A stretch of DNA of 64,000 nucleotides from Oribacterium sp. (lineage in GTDB: Bacteria; Bacillota_A; Clostridia; Lachnospirales; Lachnospiraceae). Positions 17,186 through 26,117 of the stretch are shown piece by piece. The stretch's first letter is position 1. The number at the start of each line of letters is the position of its first letter. Both the position numbers and the translations under genes were made by a program. The stretch lies in the NCBI GenBank assembly GCA_004554245.1, contig SFND01000003.1:1-64000 (forward strand), given 5' to 3'. The notes beneath the pieces were generated by a model. It had not been told where the DNA came from, made no database searches, and saw only the letters and a program-made list of their open reading frames with translations.

Positions 17186-17257
17186 GGGGCTGGCCGGGAT
17201 TTTGCAGTCACATACGTTGCCGTCCCTCCGAGTGCCCCCTGTCAGGTACAGAGTGCC

Positions 17258-18913
17258 TTATTTCTCGATTTCCAGACGACCGTCGGCGATGCACTTTCCA
17301 GACTGACGGTCAAACAGCAGGATGTGGCTGCCGTGGATGTCGATGCCGGCCTGCTCGCCGATCCTGTAGGCATTGTTCCCGAAGATCACGCCGGTCAGGA
17401 GGTAGTCATCCTGCACACAGAGCTTGAGCGTCGATTCCATACCGGTCGGCATGGCACCGAAGATCGTGGTCTGGAGCGCACCCTCCGGCTCGATGTCGAT
17501 CGCCTCCGGACGGATGCCCAGCACGAGGTCGCGGTTTGTGAGGATCGGATCCTCGAGGATGGAGCTGTCCTCTTCGATGACCTTTTCGATATGGTACTTG
17601 AAGACCTCATCCTTGTTGCTCTTCTCGACGGCGTGCTTCTGCTTCAGGCGATCGATTTCTGCCTGCTTCTTCGCGGCGGCATCTGCGTCCCGCTGTGTGA
17701 ACCAGGTCGGAAGCTCGAGCGCTTCGTTCGGGATGAAGCGTGCATGGATACCATGGAAGATCTCGAGGGCGACGCTGCCGTCTGCACGCTGCTCACCCGT
17801 GGCTTCTACGAAGTTGATGGACGGGTTGCCGACGAAATCGGCCGCGAAGAGATTCGTCGGGCGGTTGTAGACCTCGAGCGGTGCGTCGTACTGCTGGAGG
17901 ACACCGTTGTTGATGAGGCAGATCTTCGTCGCGAGGGTCATCGCTTCCATCTGATCATGGGTGACGTAGACGAAGGTCGATCCGGTCTCCAGGTGAAGAC
18001 GCTGCAGCTCGTAGCGCATCTCGAGACGAAGCTTCGCATCGAGGTTACTGAGCGGCTCATCCATGAAGAGCACCTGTGGCTCCGGTGCGAGGGTACGGGC
18101 GATGGCGACACGCTGCTGCTGACCGCCGGAAAGCTCTGCCGGATAACGATCCATGAACATACCGATTTTTACGACACGGGAAACCTGACGTACACGGCTG
18201 TCGATCTCTTCGTCCGTTAATTTCCGGACCTCCATGATCGCGGTGCCGTTCTGTGTGACGTGGAAATGCTCGTCGAGGGTCTGCCCCTTCGCCGCATAGC
18301 CTGCATTGATCTCCGCAAGGGTCTTCTCATAGCCGGCACGTGCCGCGTCGGCCGCCTGCTGCGGATCCGCCGCCTCATGAATCTTCAGGTTGAAGAGCTC
18401 CTTCGCGCTCATGATGGAGAGGTTGAAGGTGTCGATGAGCTTCACGTAGGCCTTTTCGGTATCGAGCTTTCCGTTCTTATCGCGGCAGTCCTCGATCTGG
18501 TCCTTTACCTTCTTTCCACTCTTCAGCGCATGCATGAGATCGGAGCTGACCTTCGCCTTTACGTCGATCCGCGGCAGCTCTTCTTTGATGTTTTTAAGAC
18601 CGAAGGAGATGTTCTGATACACGGTCATGTTCGGCCAGAGTGCATAGTTCTGGAAGAGGAAGCCGACCTTTCGTTTATTGGCCGGAACATTGATTCCCTT
18701 ATCCGAATCGAAGACGACGCGGTCGCCGATTTTGATCTGCCCTTCGGTCGGCGTCTCGAGGCCCGCAATCATACGAAGGATGGTGGTTTTTCCACAGCCG
18801 GAAGGCCCCAGCAGCGTGACGAAGGCATTGTCCGGGATATCGAGACTGAGGTCATCGACACCGAAATAGTTTTTCCAGCGTTTGGTGATGTGTGTTAATG
18901 TGATGGACGGCAT
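17258..18913 (-). CDS. ABC importer ATP-binding protein with large insertion (AfuC/FbpC-like)
   Basis: 551 residues, against about 350 usual. Walker A GPSGCGKTT (36-44), Q-loop FLFQNYALWP, signature LSGGQQQ (261-267), Walker B VLFMDEP (281-287) and H-loop THDQMEA are intact, followed by a C-terminal TOBE-like regulatory region with GIRPEAID. About 120 extra residues (about 113-230) sit between the helical domain and the signature, and another charged coiled stretch (about 405-440) interrupts the TOBE region. It is the last gene of a binding protein-permease-ATPase operon. Substrate is not decidable from sequence; ferric iron or sugar phosphates are the family's known substrates. Confidence 0.87.
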   Translation of the reverse strand: MPSITLTHITKRWKNYFGVDDLSLDIPDNAFVTLLGPSGCGKTTILRMIAGLETPTEGQIKIGDRVVFDSDKGINVPANKRKVGFLFQNYALWPNMTVYQNISFGLKNIKEELPRIDVKAKVSSDLMHALKSGKKVKDQIEDCRDKNGKLDTEKAYVKLIDTFNLSIMSAKELFNLKIHEAADPQQAADAARAGYEKTLAEINAGYAAKGQTLDEHFHVTQNGTAIMEVRKLTDEEIDSRVRQVSRVVKIGMFMDRYPAELSGGQQQRVAIARTLAPEPQVLFMDEPLSNLDAKLRLEMRYELQRLHLETGSTFVYVTHDQMEAMTLATKICLINNGVLQQYDAPLEVYNRPTNLFAADFVGNPSINFVEATGEQRADGSVALEIFHGIHARFIPNEALELPTWFTQRDADAAAKKQAEIDRLKQKHAVEKSNKDEVFKYHIEKVIEEDSSILEDPILTNRDLVLGIRPEAIDIEPEGALQTTIFGAMPTGMESTLKLCVQDDYLLTGVIFGNNAYRIGEQAGIDIHGSHILLFDRQSGKCIADGRLEIEK

Positions 18914-18915
18914 AC

Positions 18916-20745
18916 TTAACCTCCTATTCCGTTATCAAGGCTTGCTCCCGTCAGGACATTGACGAGGGTGTTAAACAGAAGAATCGTCATGATGAGGATC
19001 AGGTTGATCGCACTGGAGAAGGCGTACAGACCCATCTCATCGAAGTAATCCAGTGTCGTGGAGAGGATGAAGCCCTGGGTGCAGAGAAGCAGGAACAGGG
19101 ACAGCTCACGAAGGCAGGTCATGAACGGCAGGGTATAGCCGCTGATGATGGAGCTCTTCTGAATCGGGATGATGATGTTCAGCATCCGCTTATGCCACGG
19201 GATATCCTGAATGATGGCGGCCTCTTCGATCTCACCGGAGAGCTGCAGCATCGAGTTCAGGGAGTTTCTGGAGGCGAACGGGATGTACTTGACGACACCC
19301 GCGATGATCAGCAGGGTGTAGGTGTTGAACAGGTTCACGTGCTGATTACTGAAAAGGATGAAGAACGCAGCGCCGACCGCGATGGATGGCATCAGGTACG
19401 GCAGGAAGGCGACGTTGTTCACGTAGTTCGCCCACTTCGAGCGACGGTTCTTCGATACGGCGTAGCCGATCAGGGTGCCGATCGTACCGGCGATGAGTGC
19501 GCAGACGATGGCGAGGAACAGGGTACCCTTGAAGGCGTGCCAGATGGTCGGATTATAGAGGATACCGTGCTGGCCATACATACCATTCTCACTGACATTT
19601 TCATGCGTCAGCCACCACTTCGTGGTGAGGTTTGAGGTATCGTGCGTGTACAGGAAGCTGTAATCGCCCGGGTTCGGCAGAAAGGTCTCCAGCGCGAAAA
19701 GAAGGATCGGCCAGATGGAGGTGAAGAAGGTCAGCAGGATGAAGACCACGCCCATGATGTACTTTCCGGCTTTTCCGAGGTTGATCTTACTGAGCTGCCC
19801 GGACTTGCCGGTGACGGTCGTGTAGTTCGCGCGACCGGTGACGGAGGTTTGATTGAGACCCAGGATCAGGACGCCGAAGAGCATCATGATGATCGCGAGG
19901 ATGCTGGCTTCACCGGTGTACTTCGAGTTCAGCGAGATGTACTTCGTCGACAGGGTCGTGAGGCCGAGGTAATGCGGCACCGGATAGGAGCCCATCGCGG
20001 ATCCGAAGACGAGCAGGATCGTACTGAGGATCGCCGGCCGGATCATCGGCAGCGTCACGCGCAGCATGATCTTCCACTTCGGGGTATCGAGGATGGTCGC
20101 TGCCTCCTCGAGGTTCGCATCCATGTTTTTAAAGATACCGCCGATCAGGATGTAGGCGAACGGTGCATAGTGAAGACCGAGTACCATGGCACTCGGGAAA
20201 GTGCCCAGACAGAACCACTTCGGCATACAGATGCCGAACAGTGATGCGAGGAGGCCATCGGACGTACCGCAGACAGCATTGGAATTAAACATATGCTGCC
20301 ATACGACGGCGAGAGTCCACTGTGGCATGATGTACGGAAAAATGAAAATCGAGCTTAAATACTTTTTGAAGCGCATGTTGGTTCTCGTCACCAGGAAGGC
20401 GAAAAAACCACCATACAGGATGGAAATCACACAGGTCATGACCGAGAGAATCACGGTATTGATGAGTGGTTTCCAGAGATTGGTCATTGCAAGACGGCTC
20501 GTAAAAAGATCGACATAGTTCACGACGCTGTAGCCGGAGGCCTTTCCGGTGAGATGTGCGTCGATGGTGCCCGGATGGATCTGGAAGGTGTCACGGACGA
20601 TAGCGACGATCGGGGCTACCGTACTGAAGGTGAGCACGATACCGAAGACGAGCAGGATGATGTTCTGCGGCTTCGAAAAGAAGGTGACGATCTTATTACG
20701 GAGTATGGCTTTCGTATCACGTGTACCGGATGCAGTCGTTTCCAT
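18916..20745 (-). CDS. ABC importer permease, two fused membrane domains (AfuB/FbpB-like)
   Basis: 609 residues with about 12 membrane segments. Two binding-protein-dependent permease domains are fused head to tail; each has an EAA-type loop, EEAATILDTPKWKIMLRVTL (about 215-234) and EEAAIIQDIPWHKRMLNIII (about 512-531), which dock the ATPase. A single fused permease is typical of the ferric-iron/sugar-phosphate class (COG1178). GGAGG lies 9 bases before the ATG. The ATPase start follows 2 bases after the stop. Confidence 0.92.
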   Translation of the reverse strand: METTASGTRDTKAILRNKIVTFFSKPQNIILLVFGIVLTFSTVAPIVAIVRDTFQIHPGTIDAHLTGKASGYSVVNYVDLFTSRLAMTNLWKPLINTVILSVMTCVISILYGGFFAFLVTRTNMRFKKYLSSIFIFPYIMPQWTLAVVWQHMFNSNAVCGTSDGLLASLFGICMPKWFCLGTFPSAMVLGLHYAPFAYILIGGIFKNMDANLEEAATILDTPKWKIMLRVTLPMIRPAILSTILLVFGSAMGSYPVPHYLGLTTLSTKYISLNSKYTGEASILAIIMMLFGVLILGLNQTSVTGRANYTTVTGKSGQLSKINLGKAGKYIMGVVFILLTFFTSIWPILLFALETFLPNPGDYSFLYTHDTSNLTTKWWLTHENVSENGMYGQHGILYNPTIWHAFKGTLFLAIVCALIAGTIGTLIGYAVSKNRRSKWANYVNNVAFLPYLMPSIAVGAAFFILFSNQHVNLFNTYTLLIIAGVVKYIPFASRNSLNSMLQLSGEIEEAAIIQDIPWHKRMLNIIIPIQKSSIISGYTLPFMTCLRELSLFLLLCTQGFILSTTLDYFDEMGLYAFSSAINLILIMTILLFNTLVNVLTGASLDNGIGG

Positions 20746-20773
20746 AGATGAATTCCTCCGTTCTTAAAACCGA

Positions 20774-20796
20774 CCGGGGAGTCATGAGCTCCCCGG
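20774..20796 (-). promoter_or_regulatory. Intercistronic hairpin between binding protein and permease
   Basis: CCGGGGAG and CTCCCCGG arms around a 7-base loop, followed on the minus strand by TCGGTTTT. A leaky terminator or mRNA-stabilising stem here would give more binding protein than permease, as in many ABC operons. Confidence 0.6.
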
Positions 20797-20824
20797 CCGA
20801 AAAATCAGTTCATATAATGCGCTT

Positions 20825-22255
20825 TTACTTCGCGTCTGCGTACTTGGTCAGGGTCTCGATCCAGCTGCCGACACCGAATGCAGCGTCTGCGCAGTACTCC
20901 GGATCCTCGAGTACGAGCTCGCCGGTGGTGGTCCACCAGTCATAGCCACGGTCATCCTTTGCAGGGAACGCATCTTCGCCAGCGTCGTTATAGCCGCCCT
21001 TTGCGTGGTTATAGGTTGCCTCGATCTGCTCTGCAACCTTCGGGTTCGAGCTGTAACCGCCCATGTCCTTGCCCCATGCACTGAAGCCGTCCTCTGTACA
21101 TGTCATGTAGGATATAAATGCACATGCGGTCCATGGAAGCGGGCTGTTCTTCGTCAGGAAGAGGTAGTGGTTGTAGCCGTAGCCGCCGATGCCCTTATAG
21201 CCATCCTGGTATGCAGCTACCTTGATGTTGTTGACGGAAACCGTTGCGGATTCCTCTACAGAACGAAGCTTCGAGTAAACGAGGAGACCGGACTGATCCT
21301 TCGCGGACTTATCTACGAGGGTGTTGCAGATCGGGCCATCATCGGTCTGTGCGTTGTAATTCTCTACCCAGAGCTTGATCCATGCGAGGGCGTACTTGCC
21401 GTTCTCACCGAGACCGAAATCGTCTGCATCCGAAGCCACTTCCTGAATGGTCGGATCGAAGTAAGCCTTGTGCTCATCATCGAGTGCATCGTAGGCATCC
21501 TTCAGCATGCCGGCGTACTTATCCTCGGTCAGCATGTACAGGAAGTTCTTGCCGACGAGCTCGGAATCGATGTCCATGTACAGCGGGTGCTGATCCTTAT
21601 AAATGAAATCCCAGCAGTTCTTAAACTCAGCGGAGCCGGTTGAGTTATACATAAAGACCTTATTCAGCGTCTGCAGTGGCAGGTAGCCGCTGTAAGCATC
21701 CGCGGTGGTTCCGTTGGCCTCTGCCCACTCCTTCGGGATGAAGGTCTTCAAGATATCGGTATCGACCATCTTACTCTTGATCTGGTTACCATCCTGGATG
21801 AGGGTCATCGCGAAGGTTCCGCTGTCCTTCAGAGAATCTGCGGTGAGCTGCTCGAAGATCTTGTTGTTCTTCGGCTGCTGCCACTCGAACTCCATGTTGT
21901 AATTCGGATCGATGGTCTGCAGATAGGCGATAAACAGTGGAAGTGCAGACTTACCACGTGAGGAGTTACCGACGCCGTAGAAGGTCTTACCATTCGACTC
22001 TTCGATGGCCTTCTTTGCGAGTTCCTCCATGGACATCCCTTCGGCTTCCTTGATGATGGCATCGATGCCGGTCAGGTTCTCTTCCTTCGGAGCCTCGGTT
22101 TCCGCCGGCTGTGCCGCCTGGGTCTCTGCCGGCTTGTCAGCGGCAGCGGCTGCCGTGGTGGCTGCGCTGTTGTTCGATGAGGATCCGCATGCGGCCAGCA
22201 TGGATACGGCCATCGATGCAGTCAGTAGTAACGAGATGAGTTTACGTTTTCTCAT
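20825..22255 (-). CDS. ABC importer solute-binding lipoprotein
   Basis: 476 residues. The signal peptide ends in a lipobox LAAC (about 19-22), so the mature protein is a lipid-anchored extracellular binding protein. A low-complexity Ala/Thr/Glu linker (about 24-60) precedes the binding domain. No tyrosine pair typical of ferric-iron binding FbpA was recognised, and the D-x-G and W-rich C-terminus suggests an organic ligand; this is weak inference. First gene of the transporter operon; its promoter region contains a long inverted repeat, and the adjacent regulator genes are probably its controllers. Confidence 0.9.
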   Translation of the reverse strand: MRKRKLISLLLTASMAVSMLAACGSSSNNSAATTAAAAADKPAETQAAQPAETEAPKEENLTGIDAIIKEAEGMSMEELAKKAIEESNGKTFYGVGNSSRGKSALPLFIAYLQTIDPNYNMEFEWQQPKNNKIFEQLTADSLKDSGTFAMTLIQDGNQIKSKMVDTDILKTFIPKEWAEANGTTADAYSGYLPLQTLNKVFMYNSTGSAEFKNCWDFIYKDQHPLYMDIDSELVGKNFLYMLTEDKYAGMLKDAYDALDDEHKAYFDPTIQEVASDADDFGLGENGKYALAWIKLWVENYNAQTDDGPICNTLVDKSAKDQSGLLVYSKLRSVEESATVSVNNIKVAAYQDGYKGIGGYGYNHYLFLTKNSPLPWTACAFISYMTCTEDGFSAWGKDMGGYSSNPKVAEQIEATYNHAKGGYNDAGEDAFPAKDDRGYDWWTTTGELVLEDPEYCADAAFGVGSWIETLTKYADAK

Positions 22256-22353
22256 AAATGTGCCTCCCTTATGATTTCACGATCGGCTCTCCATATGTTC
22301 TGAAGAGCTTTCTTTACTTGATGCGTCTAGTATAGAAATTTTTTCGCAAAACA

Positions 22354-22419
22354 AAAACGCGGTAAAAATGATATTTTGATGGTCATTTCTGACATCTTTT
22401 TATCATTTATCCGCGTTTT
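22354..22419. repeat. Inverted repeat upstream of the binding-protein gene, candidate operator
   Basis: Arms AAAACGCGGTAAAAATGAT (22354-22372) and ATCATTTATCCGCGTTTT (22402-22419) are near-perfect inverted copies separated by 29 bases. On the minus strand they lie just upstream of a TATACT -10 (about 22330-22335). This is the expected place for an AraC-type activator site. Confidence 0.6.
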
Positions 22420-22536
22420 CGTGTGCAGTATGCACATATTTCGGAGGTCTGGCTTCCTATAGGACAGCTCAGGCCTTTTCTGTTTCTTTTTGTTCAGCCG
22501 CTTCCATCCTCGCACCAGCATGCGCGTCCGCGCGTG

Positions 22537-23295
22537 TCAGCCTGCCTGGTAATCGGACGGGGTCATCCCGGTCAGTTTTTTAAAGGTACTGGAGAAGTAG
22601 GCGATGTCGTGGTAGCCGACCATCTCGCAGACCTCATAGACCTTATAGCGCACATCCCGGAGGAGGCGCATCGCTGTCCGCATCCGATAGCAGGTGATAT
22701 AGCTGTTGATGCTCTGTCCGGTGTCCTTCTTAAAGAGACGGCTGAGATGCCCCTCGGATACGCCGATCGCTTCGGCGATGCGCGTGATGCTGATGGCATC
22801 CTCACTATAGTGATCTGCGATGTATCCGATGGCACTCTGTACATAGCGATGCATCTCCGGGTCCGCGTCCTTTAGTGGCAGAAGCTCCGCATCCTTCGGT
22901 GAGGCCGTGTGCTGACCGTGCAGGATCGCCTCCCCGAGGATCTTCTTTACGACCGCTTCGAGCTGTCCGTCCTCGAATGGCTTCAGCAGATAGTCGGAGG
23001 CCTGCAGGCGCACCGCCTGCTGCGCATAGCTGAAGTCACTGTAGGCTGTGAGGAAAATGACCTTTACATCCAGCTTTTCCTCGCGCAGTGTCCGCACGAG
23101 CTCGATGCCGTCCATCTTCGGCATGCGGATATCCGTGACGATCAGCACCGGATGCAGTGTACGTGCCAGTGCGAGGGCCTCCTCTCCGTTTTTCGCCTGT
23201 CCGACGACCTCACAGCCGACACTCTTCCAGTCGGTTCCCTGAACGATGCCCTCCCGGACGAACTTTTCGTCATCGACGACGAGTACAGGTATCAT
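22537..23295 (-). CDS. Response regulator with AraC-type DNA-binding domain (YesN/HptR-like)
   Basis: 252 residues. Receiver domain (1-125) with acidic pair VVDDE (5-9), phosphoacceptor Asp in VTDIRMPKMDG and Lys in LLKPFE; C-terminal AraC double helix-turn-helix (about 150-250) ending with the typical GYHDIAYFSSTFKKLTGMTP. Start at 23295 is fixed by GGAGGT 5 bases upstream. The gene begins 13 bases after the kinase stop. It probably activates the adjacent ABC importer. Confidence 0.93.
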   Translation of the reverse strand: MIPVLVVDDEKFVREGIVQGTDWKSVGCEVVGQAKNGEEALALARTLHPVLIVTDIRMPKMDGIELVRTLREEKLDVKVIFLTAYSDFSYAQQAVRLQASDYLLKPFEDGQLEAVVKKILGEAILHGQHTASPKDAELLPLKDADPEMHRYVQSAIGYIADHYSEDAISITRIAEAIGVSEGHLSRLFKKDTGQSINSYITCYRMRTAMRLLRDVRYKVYEVCEMVGYHDIAYFSSTFKKLTGMTPSDYQAG

Positions 23296-23308
23296 GTTAC
23301 ACCTCCAT

Positions 23309-24985
23309 TTATTTCGTATACGGCAGGCGGAGAATGACATCCGTACCGCCCTCCGGCAGCCGTGCGATATCGATGCCGTACTGCGGGCCATAATTCAGAC
23401 GGATGATCGAATCCACGTTCGCGAAACCGAGATGCCCGCTCAGCAGCTTTCCATCATGCTTCTTCACCATCTCGATGAAGGCATCCTCGATGCCACAGCC
23501 GTTATCCATCACATGGACCTCGAGCTCCTCTTCTACCCGGCGGGCGGTGACCTTCACGAGTCCATCCTCGACGCCCTCAAGGCCATGGATGATGGCGTTT
23601 TCGACGATCGGCTGCAGCATCAGCTTCGGCACCATGCATGCCATCAGCTCCTCCGGCACCTCGACCTCGAAGCTGAAGGAGTCATCGAAGCGCAGCTCCT
23701 GGATATTACAGTAGCTTTCGAGGAGCTCGAGCTCCTCCTGCAGCGTTTCGAACTCCCGGCCCGAGATGCTGCGGCGGAGGATCTTCGCGAGGTCCGAGCT
23801 GAGTGCGACGATCTCCGGGACCTGATGTGCCTTCGCCACCCACTTGATGGTGTCGAGCGTGTTATAGAGGAAGTGCGGATTCAGCTGTGCCTGCATCATC
23901 CGCATCTCGGTTTCGTTGAGATGCTTCTGCTGCTGCACCCGCTCTTCCATGTTCCGGCGGATCCGTACCGTCGTTTTATTGAAGCCATCGGCGAGCTGGC
24001 CGAGCTCGTCATCTCGTGGAAGCTCTACATGGGCGTTCAGATCTCCATGACGCAGGGCCCGCATGCCGTCACTCAGCTTCTGAATCGGCTGGGCGAGGTA
24101 ATTTGATACATAGCCGGACAGCATGAGACTTCCGATGAGCACCAGCACCGTGATGATCAGCAGCATCATGAACATCATACGGAAGATGTCCTCGCTGAGT
24201 GCCGGTGGCGTCATATAGACGAGCGTCAGTCCCGTGTCGCCGACGAAGGCCGCATAGAGATTATCGGCGAATGTCTCATTCAGGCGTCGACCCTCCAGAC
24301 GATTCTTCCGGAAAAGCTGAAGGTTCGCCTCGGAAGCGAGGTTTCCACCGGCGTAGAGCGGCTCCCAGTAGGCATTCAACAGGAGGACGCCCTCGTTACC
24401 GTTATAGCTCTCCTTCAGTATGCTTTCGAAATCGCTCTGGTCGATCGTCACGATGACGTAGCCGGCATTGGCATTGATCTTACGACCGATCTGAAGACTC
24501 GTTTCGCGGGTATAGATGCCGTCGTAGTTCAGGACATAGGCCGTCTCCGTCGGCTGTGCCTCGAGGCGGGCGATGATGCCGAAATCGGACGGCAGAGTCT
24601 TCGACACCGTGCCGCGGTCCGTCGTATAGATGCGCTTTTCACCGGCGTAGATGTCGACGGTCGAGAAGGAGCGGATCGCCTGTGTCTCACGGTAGAGCGC
24701 CGCATAGATGTTCGAGGACGAGACCGTACCCTGGGTCAATGCTTTCCGAATATCCCGATCGTCTGCGATCTGCGCGATGACCTCCTCGACGGAGCGGAAG
24801 TGCTCCTCCAGACGCTGCTCGATCAGCTGCTGCTTCGCGAGATCCTGCGCTGCGAACTCCCGGTGAACGCGCGTACGGAACATGCCGACGAGCAGCAGTC
24901 CGCTCAGGACGAGCGGAACGACGGATACCAGTGTGAAGTAAAACATCAGCTGACGGCGGTAGGACTTGTTGATGTACTCAAGCAT
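23309..24985 (-). CDS. Sensor histidine kinase, YesM/HptS type
   Basis: 558 residues. Membrane segment at about 12-34, an extracellular sensing domain (about 35-260), a second membrane segment (about 262-285), HAMP, then the His_kinase domain with phosphoacceptor His in LNPHFLYNTLD and an HATPase domain with N box NAIIHG. ATG at 24985 has GGGAGG upstream and overlaps the stop of the binding-protein-like gene (24978), indicating coupled translation of sensor lipoprotein and kinase. Confidence 0.94.
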   Translation of the reverse strand: MLEYINKSYRRQLMFYFTLVSVVPLVLSGLLLVGMFRTRVHREFAAQDLAKQQLIEQRLEEHFRSVEEVIAQIADDRDIRKALTQGTVSSSNIYAALYRETQAIRSFSTVDIYAGEKRIYTTDRGTVSKTLPSDFGIIARLEAQPTETAYVLNYDGIYTRETSLQIGRKINANAGYVIVTIDQSDFESILKESYNGNEGVLLLNAYWEPLYAGGNLASEANLQLFRKNRLEGRRLNETFADNLYAAFVGDTGLTLVYMTPPALSEDIFRMMFMMLLIITVLVLIGSLMLSGYVSNYLAQPIQKLSDGMRALRHGDLNAHVELPRDDELGQLADGFNKTTVRIRRNMEERVQQQKHLNETEMRMMQAQLNPHFLYNTLDTIKWVAKAHQVPEIVALSSDLAKILRRSISGREFETLQEELELLESYCNIQELRFDDSFSFEVEVPEELMACMVPKLMLQPIVENAIIHGLEGVEDGLVKVTARRVEEELEVHVMDNGCGIEDAFIEMVKKHDGKLLSGHLGFANVDSIIRLNYGPQYGIDIARLPEGGTDVILRLPYTK

Positions 24986-26030
24986 AACGTGCCTCCCAGA
25001 TCTGCCAGAAGTCCTGCAGCACCTTCGTCTGCCGTTCACTGGCTTCCTCGATATCGAAGGCGAGGATACGGAGCCCTACGGTCTTGTCGTTCGTGGACAG
25101 GTCCGTACGGACCGAGCGCCGGAACAGAGGGGAAATCGTATAGCGCTGCACCGGATCGCTCAGGATGAAGTCGATGAAGCGCTCGGCGTTTTCCTGGTGC
25201 GGTGCGTTCTTCACGATGGCCGCACCATCCGGAACCGCAGAGGTGCCCTCCGACGGATAGCAGATACCGACATCACTGCCACGTGCGATCTCCTTCAGTG
25301 CACTCTCCTCGAGGGTGATGCCCACCAGCCGGTCGCCGTTTGCGACCTCCGTGAGTACCTCTCCGGAGCCCTTCGCGAGATGCCCGTCGAGGTCATCACA
25401 GAACTTCGAGAGGAGCTCCGACTCCGGAAGCTGTGTCGCATCCTTCATGGTTTCGAGGATCGTGTAGCTCGTGCCGGACATGGAGGGATCCGCGAAGCTG
25501 ATACTGCCCTTCCAGCTGCCGTCCAGGAAATCCTGCCAGCTGTGCGGTGCACTCTCCGGCTGCACGATCTTACTGTTATAGATAAACACGATCGGAAGCT
25601 CGGTGAAGGGCGTCCAGTAGTGATCCGGCGAGATATAGACCGGATCCAGCTTCGCTTCCAGCGGCGACGAATAGGGCTGAAAACAGTCCTTATAGGCTTC
25701 CAGCATCTCGATGCCGCCGCCGAACATGACATCGACCTCCTGCTTCGACGTGCTCTGCATCTCCTGCAGCTCTTCAAGCAGCTCGGTCGTGCCACCCGCA
25801 CGCACATCGACCCAGATGCCCGTGGATTCCTCGAATTCCTGGATGATCGGACGGTAGACCTCGGCCTTATGTGCCGTATAGATCGTCAGCTTCTGATCCG
25901 CGGGGATGTCGCTGAAATCCGGTGTCGCCTCCGTGTCGCGGCTTCCGCAGGCACTGAGCACAGAGAGTATAAGTGTGCCGGTTAAAAGCAGACCGGCGCA
26001 GATGTTCCGTCGTTTGTGCAGCTTTATCAT
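24978..26030 (-). CDS. Binding-protein-like sensor lipoprotein (HptA-like)
   Basis: 350 residues. Signal peptide with lipobox LSAC (about 23-26) and a periplasmic-binding-protein fold of the ferric-iron/sugar-phosphate type: YTAHKAEVYRPIIQEFE-type start, D-V-M-F-G-G-G-I-E hinge region and S-F-A-D-P-S-M-S-G-T ligand-site text. No permease or ATPase is beside it on its own transcript; instead it overlaps a YesM kinase, the arrangement of HptA, the accessory sensor of the staphylococcal HptARS system. ATG at 26030 is chosen for its GGAAGTG upstream; a GTG at 26045 is the alternative. Confidence 0.85.
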   Translation of the reverse strand: MIKLHKRRNICAGLLLTGTLILSVLSACGSRDTEATPDFSDIPADQKLTIYTAHKAEVYRPIIQEFEESTGIWVDVRAGGTTELLEELQEMQSTSKQEVDVMFGGGIEMLEAYKDCFQPYSSPLEAKLDPVYISPDHYWTPFTELPIVFIYNSKIVQPESAPHSWQDFLDGSWKGSISFADPSMSGTSYTILETMKDATQLPESELLSKFCDDLDGHLAKGSGEVLTEVANGDRLVGITLEESALKEIARGSDVGICYPSEGTSAVPDGAAIVKNAPHQENAERFIDFILSDPVQRYTISPLFRRSVRTDLSTNDKTVGLRILAFDIEEASERQTKVLQDFWQIWEARYA

Positions 26031-26117
26031 GATTTTCACTTCCACTTTCTGATTATTTTATTATTATAATAGAAATACCGTAAATTTTTCAGTAAAAATG
26101 TGCGAGGGGAGGACTGA

